From NCBI RefSeq assembly GCF_002288925.2, contig NW_022098021.1:8229966-8293965 (forward strand): 64,000 nucleotides of DNA, in the 5' to 3' direction. The number at the start of each line of letters is the position of its first letter. Position 1 is the first letter of the stretch. The stretch is from Delphinapterus leucas (Eukaryota; Chordata; Mammalia; Artiodactyla; Monodontidae). Positions 22,841 to 34,235 of the stretch are shown here, piece after piece. The notes under the pieces are model-generated. The model had not been told where the DNA came from. It saw nothing but the letters and a program-made list of their open reading frames with translations, and searched no databases. The position numbers were made by a program, and so were the translations under genes.

Positions 22841-22933
22841 TGATATATATATGTATATATGTAAATATACATGTACACATATATACATAGATCATAAATA
22901 CGTTCGATAATCCTCTCAAATGTATATATATAT

Positions 22934-22964
<31 letters not shown>

Positions 22965-23030
22965 CAGAGACAGAGACAGGCAGAGCATGCAACCAAGTGT
23001 GTGTGTGAGTGTGTGTGTGTGTGTGTGTAT
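22841..23030. repeat. Compound microsatellite (TA)/(GACA)/(GT)
   Basis: Three simple-repeat blocks in sequence: alternating TA/TG/CA at 22841-22890, (GA)n plus (GACA/CAGAGA)n at 22928-22980, and interrupted (GT)n at 22998-23028. These produce low-complexity frames of repeated T/H, S/L or E/T residues that are not genes. Confidence 0.95.
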
Positions 23031-23930
23031 ATTCTGTGGAAAGATGTATGCAGACACATGTATTTATGTACACTTATATTTAAAAATATATCCCAGACGG
23101 CTGGAAATCTTTCTCAGATTGTTAACCTGCTTTTCAAGTACATTCCTGAACAAGAGGGAAGTTGTAAATAGTTGTAAATGCCCCTAGACTTATAAAGCAT
23201 TATCTACCAATTTTGGGTAGATAATGTGTGAGCTTATTGATTAAAATATATGTCTGCTTTTTCTTTGCAGTTTTTCTTTTTTTAAAAAAATAAAGGCAAT
23301 GGGAAGCTTTTCCAGTGATTTGTGTGTGTTTGTGTGTGTGTGTGTGTGTAATTAATTGTTGGCCTCAGGCCCAGGAACCTTAGAGGGGAGACATCATCAT
23401 AGAACCCCAGGAGCAAGCTGCTGTTCTGATGTTAGGTCTAACTTTTAAATGTAATTTCCGTAGGAGCCCATGGTTCAAATGTGAGGTGTTCTGAACTAAA
23501 TCTGGAATTTTCAGATTACCATGGAATTAAAATTTATTTGATGAGATAAACCCCTGTACCTAGTGGGAACATAAGCTCTGAGACGCCAGTATTCACATGC
23601 ATCCGAGTTTATCTTTAATATTGTGATGGCTATTTCTGATTCTGTACCTGTTCGCCAGGAAAGCCTAGAGATTTGCTTCCAACGTAAAGATATATATGGT
23701 ATAATATCTATACTATGTAATTATAATATGATAGTAAAGAGACATAGTTTGGTATAGTAAGTTATTTCTAAATATTGCCTTAAAACATGACTGTAAATAT
23801 ACTAGAAGAAAAAAATTAAGTGATTTAGATAATATAATTAGACTTTGGGTTATTACTATTATTAATGCACTGAAATCTCATTAATTCACACACAACTTGG
23901 AGTTGATTATTTAAGTGAAATCTTGGTATA
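23031..23930. other. AT-rich DNA with a (GT)n run
   Basis: A (GT)n microsatellite lies at about 23318-23349. 'attatctaccaattttgggtagataat' near 23201-23227 is an inverted repeat with 'attatctacc' arms. No gene recognised. Confidence 0.5.
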
Positions 23931-24066
23931 AGTCTCCAATTTCTGTACTTATAAGTATTATAATAAAAAATAATATCTATAATAAAAGTATTTATAATAG
24001 TCTCCAATTTCTATATTTATAAGAAAGTATAGTACATAAAGTTTATAATAAAATAAAAGAATTTAT
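23931..24066 (+). repeat. Imperfect AT-rich tandem duplication, period 68
   Basis: 'agtctccaatttct' followed by a diverged AT-rich stretch begins at 23931 and again at 23999. The AT-rich remainder consists of 'ttataataaaa' variants. Confidence 0.7.
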
Positions 24067-24119
24067 AATTCTATATTGATAATAAAAAATAAGTAGTATG
24101 GACAAAATAGACCTGTGAG

Positions 24120-24345
24120 AGGAGCAACGTGATGAGCGCCTCTCAGTGCTAAGCACTACAGGTGTTACCTAACTGAATGTCACAAGTAGCCTCTGAGGTA
24201 GGTGATGTCATCTGTATTTTACCAGTGAGAAATCTGAGGTTTATGGCTTACATGACTAACCAGAGTCACGTACCTAAGAAAGTGGACTGAGGGTTTGAAC
24301 TCGGGTCCTATGCTTTTTTGAGTACCAAGCCTCTTTCTAAGTTCC
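24120..24345 (-). mobile_element. MIR SINE, antisense
   Basis: 'agtgctaagcactacaggtg', 'cctctgaggtaggtgatg', 'ctgtattttaccagtgagaa' and 'gggtttgaactcgggtcct' give a nearly full antisense MIR. Confidence 0.9.
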
Positions 24346-24354
24346 TTAGGAATT

Positions 24355-24425
24355 TTCATTCTTTCATTCAACAGGTATTTTCTGAGCAACACCGTAGGCA
24401 TAACAGTATGCCAAGCATTAATTCT
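24355..24425 (-). mobile_element. L2 3'-end fragment, antisense
   Basis: 'tttcattcaacaggtatttt' followed by 'ctgagcaacaccgtaggca' and 'tatgccaagca' is the reverse of the L2 3' end. It is adjacent to the MIR. Confidence 0.6.
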
Positions 24426-26980
24426 TGCAAGCAATCTGCTTATTATCATATTTAGTAATCATTCTCATCCGGGCACTCCAGCAGTGCTGCAGGGCTTCAG
24501 TGTTCTGGGACTCTCCTGGACTGTCAGAGACTCCTTTGCATACATTCAAAATACTCGTATCCTAGTAATTTATATTTTTCTGGACCTCATGCCTATCCCC
24601 AACTAGTCTAGTGAGTACTGTTTTGCTCCACTTAATTTTGTGTGTTCATGGAACTTCTTACTGCCCGAAGTCAACATTCACTATAGGGCAGGACTCATCA
24701 AGCCCAGCCTAAGTCAGCAGTAGCCACTTCCTGACAGCACTGTGGACGAAGGCTCTTACTGAACCTGCACTCTGAAAATGTTCTCACCTATCGAGCTGAC
24801 GATAGCACAAATCAAAACTTTAAGGTAGAAAACCTTAGAATCTATTCTGAGTGTCAGGTGGAAGGAGGCAGCTGTGAATATGTCTTATTTTTAAAACCAA
24901 GAGCAAAGGTTCTCTTGTGTTTGTGCTGCCAGCTTCATGTTTCGAAAATAGTTGGCTCTTCTGATGGTTGAGTTCATAAAGAAAAATGGAACGCTTCCTT
25001 CTCAGCTTCAAATTCAGTTCGCTTTCAGGTTCTTAGAGGTGTCTACAGTATTTCTGTCTCCTGTTTAGCGAGACACAAACATTATTCTTACTGAAATGCA
25101 CAGGAAGACCCAGCATAGCTCCTGCCATATGCAAGGCACTTGTCTTGCTATTTTCATCACTACTAATGTTAAACGTGATTTCTTTAAAGCCTTCGTTTTA
25201 TCTCTGAGATACAGTGAATTCTAAGCGCTCCTGTGAAATGTCAGTGAATGGAATTAAGCGGGCAGTTAAGCAGAGACAGAAGCTACGTTGGCATAACTAC
25301 ATTTTAGCATATATATTTTAGGAAGAAAACACCTCAAAAGATGGAAAAGTTGAAGTATTTTTAAAGGTGTCAAGGGACTTGTTAGTCACGGATGCCCTGA
25401 CACACCATTTTTATTATGTACTTTTATCTTAGAAGAGTTGTGCAGTTTTACGATAACAGAGTTTTCCCCGGCTTGTGACAAACTAACGGGTTGTATTTTC
25501 TCTCTCGTGACTGGCTGAGACTTCTGCTCACAGCCAGGCCTCACTGGCTCTGTGCCAGGATGTCATCTGTCCTCTTCTCCACTTTATAAAGCATGTCCTT
25601 GCATGTCCCATGACCCAAATGGAAAGAACTCCAGTGATTGCTTCACACATACTGGAACTGAGGCATTGGGTGAGCACACTGGGAGTGTACTATTTTGTTA
25701 TCTACTTCCTTGAGAGTCAGACCTGTACAGGGTGATCCTTCGGTAGAAATAATTTATGGAGAAAAAGGAGGGAGAGCAAAACAAGGAAGACAAAAAAGGA
25801 TAAACTTCTACAGTGCTCCAGGGAAGTGGCTAGGACCCCCAGGAATTTCTCTAGTAGTTACATTCATTGGTGAAGAAGAGTGGAAGGTTGTGCAGTTACC
25901 AGATGAATTACATCAGTGTATATCTTCAGACTGGAAAGTACAGTCCAAAGTACAGCTTTGTTTCAGAATTGTGTTTTCCTTGTTCAGTTGTACCTGAATT
26001 GACCCATAATTTCTTCAACGTTCACTTTCCTCTGTGTGTGGAATGAGTGTCATCTGGAAGCATATGTTTCACCTTATATATCTATGTATTCTACACATCT
26101 AAAATCAGACTCTCACTTAATTTTAATACATCTTATTTGCTAAGAAAATAGTAATTTAAGTGGTATCTTTGCCAAAAAAAAAAAAAAGACCAATTAGAAT
26201 GATTCCCTTGGTCTTGGCTTATGGTCCTTTTGTCCCATACCTGCTGGAAATTAATTTTAACAGTCCACTTATTTAATTAAATTAAAAGATTTTTTAAAAG
26301 TAATTTATCCAATAAAGCCATAAACTAATGACCTTTATGAAATGCTAAGTATGCCAGCAGTCTTTAGCCTTTTGCAAAAAGAGTTGTGGAAAGGGTTTAC
26401 AAGAATGGATTAGATTTCATTTTAAAGTGAATTAAGTGACATAAGCAAATACGAACAATTTACCTTGTAAGTTACTGTAAGTACCTTAGGTAGAGGAAAA
26501 TAGGAGCCAAATATTGGAGTGGTTATAAAGTCTCAGAGCAATGGTTAGGTATGGAGAGGAATAAATGTGTTTTAAAATGGTAGAAGAGCCATGATTTCAG
26601 ATTTTTAATGTGAACTGTACTTTATATAAATAATCAATTATTTCCACCTTGGGATTGTTTTATTGCTAATAAATGGAATATGCAGTTATGCATTATAAGA
26701 AGGAGTTAATATGACAAAATTCAAATGGTAATTCCCCATGGGGGGGAAAGAGTTGCAGAGATATTCTATACTGGAAAAGGCATATAATGTGAGCCATATA
26801 TGTCATTTTAAATTTCCAGCGGACACATAAAAACAAGTAAAAAAAAAAAAAAGCAGGTGAATTGATTTTAATAATACATTTTAACCCAATGCATCCAAAA
26901 CATTATCGTTTCAACATGTAATCAATATAAAAAATATTAATGGGATGTGTTGCATTGTTTTCCTCCTGCCTTTTGAAAGC
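24426..26980. other. Single-copy DNA, no feature recognised
   Basis: About 2.5 kb with no repeat family recognised. The 100-codon sense frame at 25695-25997 has no known domain. Short A-runs at about 26176 and 26840. Confidence 0.4.
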
Positions 26981-26984
26981 TGGT

Positions 26985-27100
26985 GTGTATTTTATACCTG
27001 CAGCACATCTCAAATTCAGACTAGCTTCATTTCCTGTGCTCAGTAGCCACACGGGGTTTGTGGCTACCGCATTGGACAGCACAGCTTTAGACCCAAGACT
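26985..27100. mobile_element. Old interspersed repeat fragment, unnamed
   Basis: 'ctcaaattcagactagct', 'gctcagtagccacacggg' and 'gtggctaccgcattggacag' form a motif series I know from many mammalian loci. I cannot assign the family name with confidence. Confidence 0.4.
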
Positions 27101-27679
27101 TACAGGGACTAAAATGTAAGAAAAATGGAGCAAGAGGCCAATGGGGCGTGTGACAGGCTGTGACTTTTCTAGAATGGGCTGAGCTGCTCTCAGCCCAGGC
27201 TGTCCCTGCCATAGCCCTAGGGCTGCCAGGTTTCCTGATTTTTCAGGGAAACCAGACATTCAGAGTCCTGTGGGAAACTTTTTGATTTTTAAGTGCTGGC
27301 AATGAATTCAAAACTTTTAAAACATCATGTGGGTCTGGCCCTTAGGTTGCCAGTTTGTGGCCTCTGTTCTCAGCGTTTCATATTTTAAATCAGGTTCTCT
27401 GGCTCATCCAGCATGCAGTATTAGGTTTGGTTAAGGATAATAAAGGCTCCTTGGTTTTCACCAATGCAAATGTGTGAGAACATATTTTTAAATGTATGGA
27501 CTCTATCCCACATTAAAATCTATTCAGTGATTTCCCAACTAACTCAGGTGCCTTTCGGAAAGAAAATTTCATGTATTCACAGAACCTAGAGCTGGAAACG
27601 CTCTGGGATAAGCCCCTCATTGCTCCAGCTGACCGCACTCCCCCTTTTTATAAAACATCCATCCCACCTGTAAGTGCTT
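27101..27679. other. No feature recognised
   Basis: Single-copy DNA. A small imperfect palindrome lies around 'ggtttcctgatttttcaggg' near 27230. Confidence 0.4.
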
Positions 27680-27815
27680 GTTCAGCGTCGCTATACTGTG
27701 TCAGGTTGCAGGCTTCTCGAGGGCAGGCAGAATCTGTCTTGTTCCTCACTGTATCCCCAGCATCTGGTGTGTGGCAGGCTTTGTGCAAGTGTTTACTGAA
27801 TGAATGAGTAAATAC
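27680..27815 (+). mobile_element. L2 3' end, sense
   Basis: 'gcttctcgagggcaggcag', 'cttgttcctcactgtatccc', 'cagcatctggtgtgtggca' and 'tttactgaatgaatgag' are the typical L2 3' end. Confidence 0.8.
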
Positions 27816-27829
27816 ATAAATAATTTAAA

Positions 27830-28279
27830 ACCCAAGGAGGAAATGTTGGTGAGGGTGTGGAAAAGTTGGAACTCTTGTGCACTGCTGGTGGGGATGTAAA
27901 ATGGTGCATACTAGAAAGCAGTATCGCAGTTCCTCAAAAAATTAAAAATAAAATTTACTCTATCATCCAACAATTCCATTTCTGGATATATAACCCCCAA
28001 AATTGAAAGCAGGGACACAAAGAGATATTTGTACACCCATGTTCATAGCAGCATTATTCATGCTAGCCAAAAGGTGGAAGCAACCCAACTGTCCATTGAT
28101 ACGAATAAACAAAATATACATACATACAATGGCATATTATTCTGCCTTGAGAAAGGAAATCCTGTCACATGCTACAGCATGGGTGAAGCTTGAAGACATT
28201 ATGCTGAGTGAAATAAGCCAATCACAAAAGAACAAATACTGTACAATTCCACTTATAAAAAGTATCTAGAGTGGTCAAA
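27830..28279 (+). mobile_element. L1 3' region, outer element part 1
   Basis: Old-type L1 3' UTR: 'gtgcactgctggtgggga', 'caacaattccatttctggat', 'catgttcatagcagcatta', 'aaaggtggaagcaacccaa' and 'agtgaaataagccaatcaca'. It is interrupted at 28280 by a younger L1 and resumes at 28657. Confidence 0.9.
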
Positions 28280-28656
28280 GACGAATGGATAAAGAAGATG
28301 TGGTACATATATACAATGGAATATTACTCAGCCATAAAAAGGAACGAAATTGGGTCATTTCTAGAGGCGTGGATGGACCTAGAGACTGTCATACAGAGTG
28401 AAGTAAGTCAGAAAGAGAAGAACAAATATCGTATATTAATGCATGTATGTGGAATCTAGAAAAATTGTACAGATGAACCAGCTTGCAAGGCAGAAATGGA
28501 GACACAGATGTAGGGAACAACTGTGTGGACACCAAGGGGGGAAAGCAGGGGGCGGGTGGTGGTGATGGGATGAATTGGGAGATTGGGATTGACATGTATA
28601 CTCTAATATATATAAAATAGATAACTAATAAAAACCTGCTGTATAAAAAAAAAAAA
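28280..28656 (+). mobile_element. Younger L1 3' end nested in older L1
   Basis: Starts 'gacgaatggataaagaagat' and contains 'ggaatattactcagccataa', the ORF2 C-terminal frame 'EYYSAIKRNEI', and a poly-A tail ending at 28656. The target words 'gagtggtcaa' (28269-28278) and 'gagttgtcaa' (28658-28667) differ at one base and mark the duplication. Insertion into the same-orientation L1 keeps the outer sequence readable. Confidence 0.9.
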
Positions 28657-28905
28657 GGAGTTGTCAAGCTCATATAGACAGAGGTTGGAACAGTGGTCCA
28701 GGGGCTGGGAGGAGGAGACAGTTGGGGAGTTACTGTTTAATGGGTACAGAGTCTGCAAGATGAAAAGAGTTCTGTGGATGGATGGTGGTGATGGTTATGC
28801 AACAATATGAATATACTTAATGCCACTGAATTGTGTGCTTAAAATTGGTTAAAATGGTAAATTTTATGTTATATATATTTTGCTACAATTAAAAACATAA
28901 TTTTT
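28657..28905 (+). mobile_element. L1 3' region, outer element part 2
   Basis: Continues the outer L1: 'gagttactgtttaatgggt', 'ggatggtggtgatggtta', 'acttaatgccactgaattg' and 'aaaatggtaaattttatgt'. The same words appear in the separate copy at 61709-62200. Confidence 0.9.
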
Positions 28906-29155
28906 TTAAAAATCAGGGAGGTCAAATGACTTATCCAAGGTCATAATATTCTACTCTGGAGCTTTTAAAACTATCCCAGACTATTTGTAATATTTTTTTG
29001 AGGTAGCATAATAGTGAAAGGAAGGACTTAAAGGTGGGAACCAGGAGACTTAGATCTTGAGAAGTCATTTGATGTCTTGGTGCCTCTTTTCCCAGACCTG
29101 TGTAGTGCCCTGTCCCTCGAAACAACTTACGAGTGAGGTTAAGATGATGAAATAA

Positions 29156-29518
29156 GGGCTTCCCTGGTGGCGCTGTGGTTAAGAATCTGCCTGCCAATGC
29201 AGGGGACACGGGTTCGAGCCCTGGTCCAGGAAGATCCCACGTGCCATGGAGCAACTAAGCCCGTGTGCCACAACTACTGAGCCTGTGCTCTAGAGCCTGT
29301 GAACCACAACTACTGAGCCCACGTGCCATGACTGCTGAAGCCCGTGCCTAGGGCCCGTGCTCCGCAACAAGAGAAGCCACCGCAATGAGAAGCCCGCACA
29401 CCGCAATGAAGAGTAGCCCCCGCTCGCTGCAACTAGAGAAAGCCCGCAGGCAGCAACTAAGACCCAACGCAGACAAAAATTTAAAAAATAAATAAAATAA
29501 AAATAAATTTAGAAAAAT
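29156..29518 (+). mobile_element. Long CHR-type SINE, sense
   Basis: Full long form with head 'gggcttccctggtggcgc' and tail of A-rich AAAT-like units. The perfect 13-bp target duplication 'gatgatgaaataa' lies at 29143-29155 and 29519-29531. Confidence 0.96.
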
Positions 29519-29531
29519 GATGATGAAATAA

Positions 29532-30249
29532 AATATGTATGAGAGAAGTATATATGCTGGATTAATCTGGGCTGAATTCATTATACTCTAGGGAATTAAT
29601 GTATTATTGAGATGGAAACTTCCTGGTCTCCTTGTTGAACTGATGCCCCACATTGACTCAGTTAAATGGTCGACTGAATGTAAACGTTTGCCTGTCTTTA
29701 TGATGATGATGATTTTATTTCAAAGCAGTCTTCCGTGTGTGCTGAAATGCCCTTGGAATCAGATTTGTCTTCTCTTGCTCTCAGAGTAAAGTGAGGTGGG
29801 AGGAGAATCTGATACCACGAGAGGGTATCTAGTCTCAAGATGCAGCGCCCCACACTGAGGTGCAGCATCTCCAGGCGACTGTGACCGGCTCGGGAACTGT
29901 GTGAATGTCTGTTATTCAAAGCAACCAGATTTCAGTGATTAGAGGGGAAAGCATGAGCATTTTAATATTTCCATTCTCTAGAGATTTGCTTTATTAGGAA
30001 AGCAAGCTCTCCCCTTTCTGTAACATGCTGTATCCAGTCTTATTGTTGAAGAGGACATTATCTTGAAGCCGAGAAAGTAAACAAGATTCTATACTAGTTC
30101 TGAATCACAGATGGCCCAGTTTATCCACCCTTATGTTTTGAAAATAAACACAGATAAAACGCCTTGCACGTTGTTACTTACAAATCGATTCTTCTCGTTG
30201 TTGGGAGAGCTTTCAGTCACATCATGCACTAAAATAAATTCAGGATTAA
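29532..30249. other. Single-copy DNA, no feature recognised
   Basis: No repeat family recognised apart from a short (ATG)n run near 29700. Short open frames lack domains. Confidence 0.4.
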
Positions 30250-31279
30250 TTAAAAGAGTTGAATGCAGAAAACGAAACCATGAAAATCAAGAAGAAAATA
30301 TAGATGGAAAGTTAGTTAGACTGTTGAGGTATAGATGCAATGAAAAAAATTGCAAAAGAAAAATTGATAAATTTAACTGCAAATAATTTCTACACATCAA
30401 AAATGTAAAAGTTAAGCAATATGTTAGGAAAATATTTGAAGCAAATATGATAGGCAAAGGGTAATATATAAATAAATCTGTAATCAATTATAAAAACCTT
30501 TACCATCCCAAGAAAATGATGGACACAGGACATGATTAGGGACATGATTTTTCTTTATAAAAGAAGAAATGTAAGTGGCTAATTAGTGTGAAAAAGTTGT
30601 TAGTTAGATCTTAAAGAGATGCAAGCAAGTAAGATGAGCACTATTTCTACTATTAAGTTGGCTTTTTCTTTTCTTTTCTTTTTTTTTTTTTTTACAAGAT
30701 AGCCTTCAATACTGGCATTCATATACTGCTCGGAGAAGTGTGTAAGTTGAAGTTGATATAGCCTTTCTGGAAAGCTATTTAGCAACAGATACTAAGAGCT
30801 TTAAATGTGATCATACACATTGACTCAGAATCTTGCCTAAGGAAGTAACTAGAAATACTGGTAAAGATTTATATGTAAGGGTGTTCACTGCAGCATTATT
30901 TGTAGCAGTGAAAAATTGAAGATAACCCAGATGAACAACAATAAGGAATCATTTATATAAATTATGCTTCATCGATGACGATGTTAAAAATCAAGAGCCC
31001 AAAGAATATTTTTTAAAGCGTTCATTGTGAGTTGTGCACAACTGTATAATGTGTAAGTGTGTGAATGTATACAATTGTATGCCAAGATGTAACATGGCAA
31101 ATATGTACGTATGGGTTGAAAAGGGATTACATGGGAATCAGCAATATGTTAGAGACTGTTATCCCTGGATGGCCAGGTTACAAATACTTTCAATTTTCTT
31201 TATACTTTTCTGACTGTTCTAGATTTTCTACAGTAAAAAATATATATTATTTTTATAAATGGGAAAATAAAGTTTTTAA
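30250..31279 (+). mobile_element. Old L1, ORF2 end and 3' UTR
   Basis: The left part resembles decayed L1 ORF2 3' DNA ('aaattgataaatttaactgc', 'agcaaatatgataggcaaag'). The right part is 3' UTR: 'tggaaagctatttagcaac', 'gtgttcactgcagcattatt', 'agataacccagatgaacaac' and a terminal 'gaaaataaagttttt'. A T-rich tract at about 30665-30695 interrupts it. Many stops and indels indicate age. Confidence 0.7.
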
Positions 31280-31290
31280 AAACTGAATTG

Positions 31291-31494
31291 AAGGGACTTC
31301 CCTGGCTGTCCAGTGGTTAAGAATTTGCCTTCCAATGCACGAGGTGCGGGTTCAATCCCTGGTCCAGGAGCTAAGATCCCACATGCCTCAGGGCCAAAAA
31401 ACCAAAAACATTAAAACAGAAGTAATATTGTAACAAATTCAATAAAGACTTTAAAAATGGTCCACATTAAAAAAAAATAATTCTTTAAAAAAAC
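31291..31494 (+). mobile_element. Short tRNA-derived SINE, 'caataaagact' tail type
   Basis: Head 'gggacttccctggctgtcc' and tail with 'attgtaacaaattcaataaa' and 'aaatggtccacat'. The target duplication 'aaactgaattg' (11 bp) is at 31280-31290 and 31495-31505, at the 3' end of the old L1. Same subtype as 8034-8223. Confidence 0.93.
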
Positions 31495-31759
31495 AAACTG
31501 AATTGCAACCAAAACAGATTTATTGTGAAAAAGACGCTACATCTTTTACGTAAACTTTTTCCTGGCACCATCACCATCGTTAATGACTCCACCTTGTTCC
31601 TCAAATCCATCAAATTACCAGGTCCTATAAAGTCTTCCACCTCAATGCTTGCTAGACCTGGCCCTTCATTTCCCCTTCTGTAGTCAGCCCTATAGTTTGG
31701 GTTAGGTTCTCATTACTTACGGCCTGGTCAAAACTTCCATTGTCTCTCCATTGCCTTGG

Positions 31760-31964
31760 CTTTTTTTTTTTTTGCGGTACGCGGGCCTCTCACTGATGTG
31801 GCCTCTCCCGTTGTGGAGCACAGGCTCCGGACGCGCAGGCTCAGCGGCCATGGCTTACGGGCCCAGCCGCTCCACAGCACGTGGGATCTTCCCGGACCGG
31901 GGCACGAACCCGCATCCCCTGCATCGGCAGGCGGACTCCCAACCACTGCGCCACCAGGGAAGCC
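31760..31964 (-). mobile_element. Young short CHR-type SINE, antisense
   Basis: T-run, 'gcggtacgcgggcctctcac', and head at 31964. Target duplication 'ccattgccttgg' at 31748-31759 and 31965-31976 with one mismatch. The open frames on both strands across it are SINE-derived and not genes. Confidence 0.95.
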
Positions 31965-32139
31965 CCATTGCCCTGGGTTTTGAATCCTAATCCCAACATC
32001 CACCACTCTTGGTGACATGCCTCTCACCTAGCGTTCACATGTTAGTGCTCAAACTCCCCTATCCCATCATCCAGACTGTCCCTCATGCAACTGTGCTTTC
32101 ACATCTCTATGATGTCCCTTCTACTAGCAATAAACTATA

Positions 32140-32290
32140 TATTTATTCATTCAGCAGACATTTTCTGAGCAAATGTCATGTGCTAGGCAATCTGGGGCAC
32201 AAAAATGAATTAAACACAAGTCTCTGCCTTACTGTAGCTCACAGTCAACTCGGTCAGCAAGTTATAAACAGCTTTGTAGGATAAGTGGTA
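32140..32290 (-). mobile_element. L2 3' end, antisense
   Basis: 'attcattcagcagacatttt', 'tgctaggcaatctggggca', 'tctctgccttactgtagct' and 'cacagtcaactcggtcagc' follow the reverse of the L2 3' end. Confidence 0.65.
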
Positions 32291-32299
32291 GTTATGTTA

Positions 32300-32370
32300 A
32301 ATATGTTCTCCAGTGGCAGAACCGGGATTTGAACTCAGGTTGACTTGCCCCTAAGGTCATTTTGCTTGAA
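32300..32370 (-). mobile_element. MIR fragment, antisense
   Basis: 'gtggcagaaccgggatttga' and 'actcaggttgacttgcc' match the part of MIR around its tRNA-like head. Short fragment. Confidence 0.5.
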
Positions 32371-32509
32371 GGTGAAGAAGACAAAAGCAATGGCGGCGTC
32401 TGATATGGATGGTGCCTCGGTATGTGTTGGGGAGGGGCAGGAGCTGAGGCTGCAGAATGGCCCGTACGCTATGCTGAGGGGTTGAAACTTAAACATCTTT
32501 GTAGCTGGA

Positions 32510-32648
32510 ATAACAATAGTTAATAACTAACAGTCTGTGCCACACTCTGTTCTAAGTGCTTTGCATACTGACTCAGTTCATCCTTACAACCACTTGATGA
32601 GGGAGGTAAAACAACTGTATTTTTTTTAGAGATAAAGAAACTGAGACA
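32510..32648 (-). mobile_element. MIR SINE part 1, antisense, split by a SINE
   Basis: 'tctgttctaagtgctttgca', 'catccttacaaccacttgat' and 'gataaagaaactgagacaca' are antisense MIR. The copy resumes at 32983 after the nested SINE. Confidence 0.9.
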
Positions 32649-32982
32649 CAGGGACTTCCCTGGTGGCGCAGCGGTTAAGAATCTGCTTGCCAATGCAGGG
32701 GACGTGGGTGCGATCCCTGGTCTGGGAAGATCCCACATGCCGCGGAGCAACTAAGCCCGTGCGCCACAACTACTGAAGCCCACATGCCCTATAGCCTGCG
32801 GGCCACAACTACTGAGCCCACGTGCTGCAGCTACTGAAGCCTGCGCGCCTAGAGCCCGAGCTGCGCAACAAGAGAAGCCACCGCAATGAGCAGCCCGCGC
32901 ACCGCAACGAAGAGTAGCCCCCGCTCGCCGCAACTAGGGAAAGCCCCCGCGCAGCAACGAAGACCCAACGCAGCCAAGAAAG
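32649..32982 (+). mobile_element. Long CHR-type SINE inserted in MIR
   Basis: Well-kept long SINE with CpG-rich body ('gcccgcgcaccgcaacgaag'). The perfect 15-bp target duplication 'aaagaaactgagaca' lies at 32634-32648 and 32983-32997 and is itself MIR sequence. This gives a clear order of insertion. Confidence 0.96.
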
Positions 32983-33070
32983 AAAGAAACTGAGACAGAA
33001 AAGTCAAGTCATTTGCGCAATGTCACATAGGAACTCTCTGGCTCTGGTCAGAGACTGTCGTAGGCACTGC
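32983..33070 (-). mobile_element. MIR SINE part 2, antisense
   Basis: 'gtcatttgcgcaatgtcaca' and 'ggctctggtcagagactg' continue the MIR broken at 32648. Confidence 0.85.
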
Positions 33071-34004
33071 CGTGTCCGTAGCCCAAATCTGTGCGTTGAC
33101 ACCAGTAAACATTAATTGAATGGAATTGAACACACAGCTCTTGTGAAATATTCCTCCTGGTTTTGTTAATTATCCAGACCTGGGTTGTGGGGGAAAGTGG
33201 AGAAAAAGAAAGGGACTGTTGAACCCACCATCTTAATCCAACACTGTATGTCCTTCAGAAGCAGATAACCCGTCTGCGTGGGCTGAATTCACACTACGTG
33301 GTTCCTGCGTGGCAGAGTCAGGGTCTCTTTAAGTCGGAAGCAGTCGTGGCAATGACCTTGCTGAACCTCCCAGTGGTTTGAAACTGTAACTTGACTGAAA
33401 GGCTCTAAGAACAGGATTCCGGAATGTGAGAGGCTCTTGCTTTTTTAAATTCACTTGTTCTAAGCCCATAGCTTTGTAGAGGAGAAAATGAGCCCTGCCG
33501 GGTCGGCTTCCAGCGTAATAGAGTCCTAATGTGTAAGCTTCTAGGGGATGCTATGCAAATGAACACTCGTTTCCTGTTTGAGCCCGCGGTAGCGCAGTGC
33601 ATCGGGATGCTTCTGTTTTACATCCTGGGGACGAGGGACTGACCTGCGCGGCCACGATAGGAACGTCACCGGAGACTTGCAGCCCGTGTGCACAGAGGGT
33701 GGACCACGCTAATCCTTTCTCTCCCCAGCCCTCACCCTCACTCACACGTGTGGGAGGAGCAAGCTGCCACGAGGTCGTGCAAGGACGCACAGCGCTTCCC
33801 GTTCCAACCATAGCCCTGTGTTTGCTTTAAGAGAGCGGCAGGGCAGAGGGGAGAGATGGGGGGAGAGTGAGGACCTCTCACGCCACCCTCTCCTGACACG
33901 GCTTTGTCACAGCTTCCCCGTCACGGCCGACCTCCATGCCCACAGATCAAGCTCGGCTTTAGCCTGTGAGGCCAGGCTCAGCCAAGGCCTCGTTAATAAC
34001 AGTA
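33071..34004. other. Single-copy, moderately CpG-containing DNA
   Basis: No repeat or gene recognised. The part at about 33580-33920 is richer in GC and CpG than the surroundings, with frames of 65-86 codons on both strands and no known domain. It is too weak to call a CpG island by eye. Confidence 0.35.
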
Positions 34005-34235
34005 AACGCAGCTAACACAGATTGAGCACGTTTGCCAAGTGACAGACTCCGTGTCCTATTGGGAGATCAGTGCCTGTAACCCCGGGGGGCTGCATTCATT
34101 GTTCTTGTCTGCATTTACCAACTGCAGGAGCTGAGGCTCAGAGGAGTTTTGTGAACTTCCCGGGAGGGAGGAGCGGGGACCCAGATCCCAGCTATGTTAC
34201 TCCAAAGCCCAGGCTTTGAGCCTTTGTGCCATACT
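34005..34235 (-). mobile_element. MIR SINE, antisense, diverged
   Basis: 'aacacagattgagcacgttt', 'aggagctgaggctcagagg' and 'gggacccagatcccagc' are in MIR order, with a replaced middle part. Confidence 0.65.

Noticed and set aside
22920..23057. Direct-repeat array that might suggest a CRISPR
   Set aside because: It is simple-sequence repeat without unique spacers, in mammalian DNA.
33580..33920. CpG island with promoter
   Set aside because: CpG content is raised only modestly and no transcript or exon follows; it does not stand out enough by eye.
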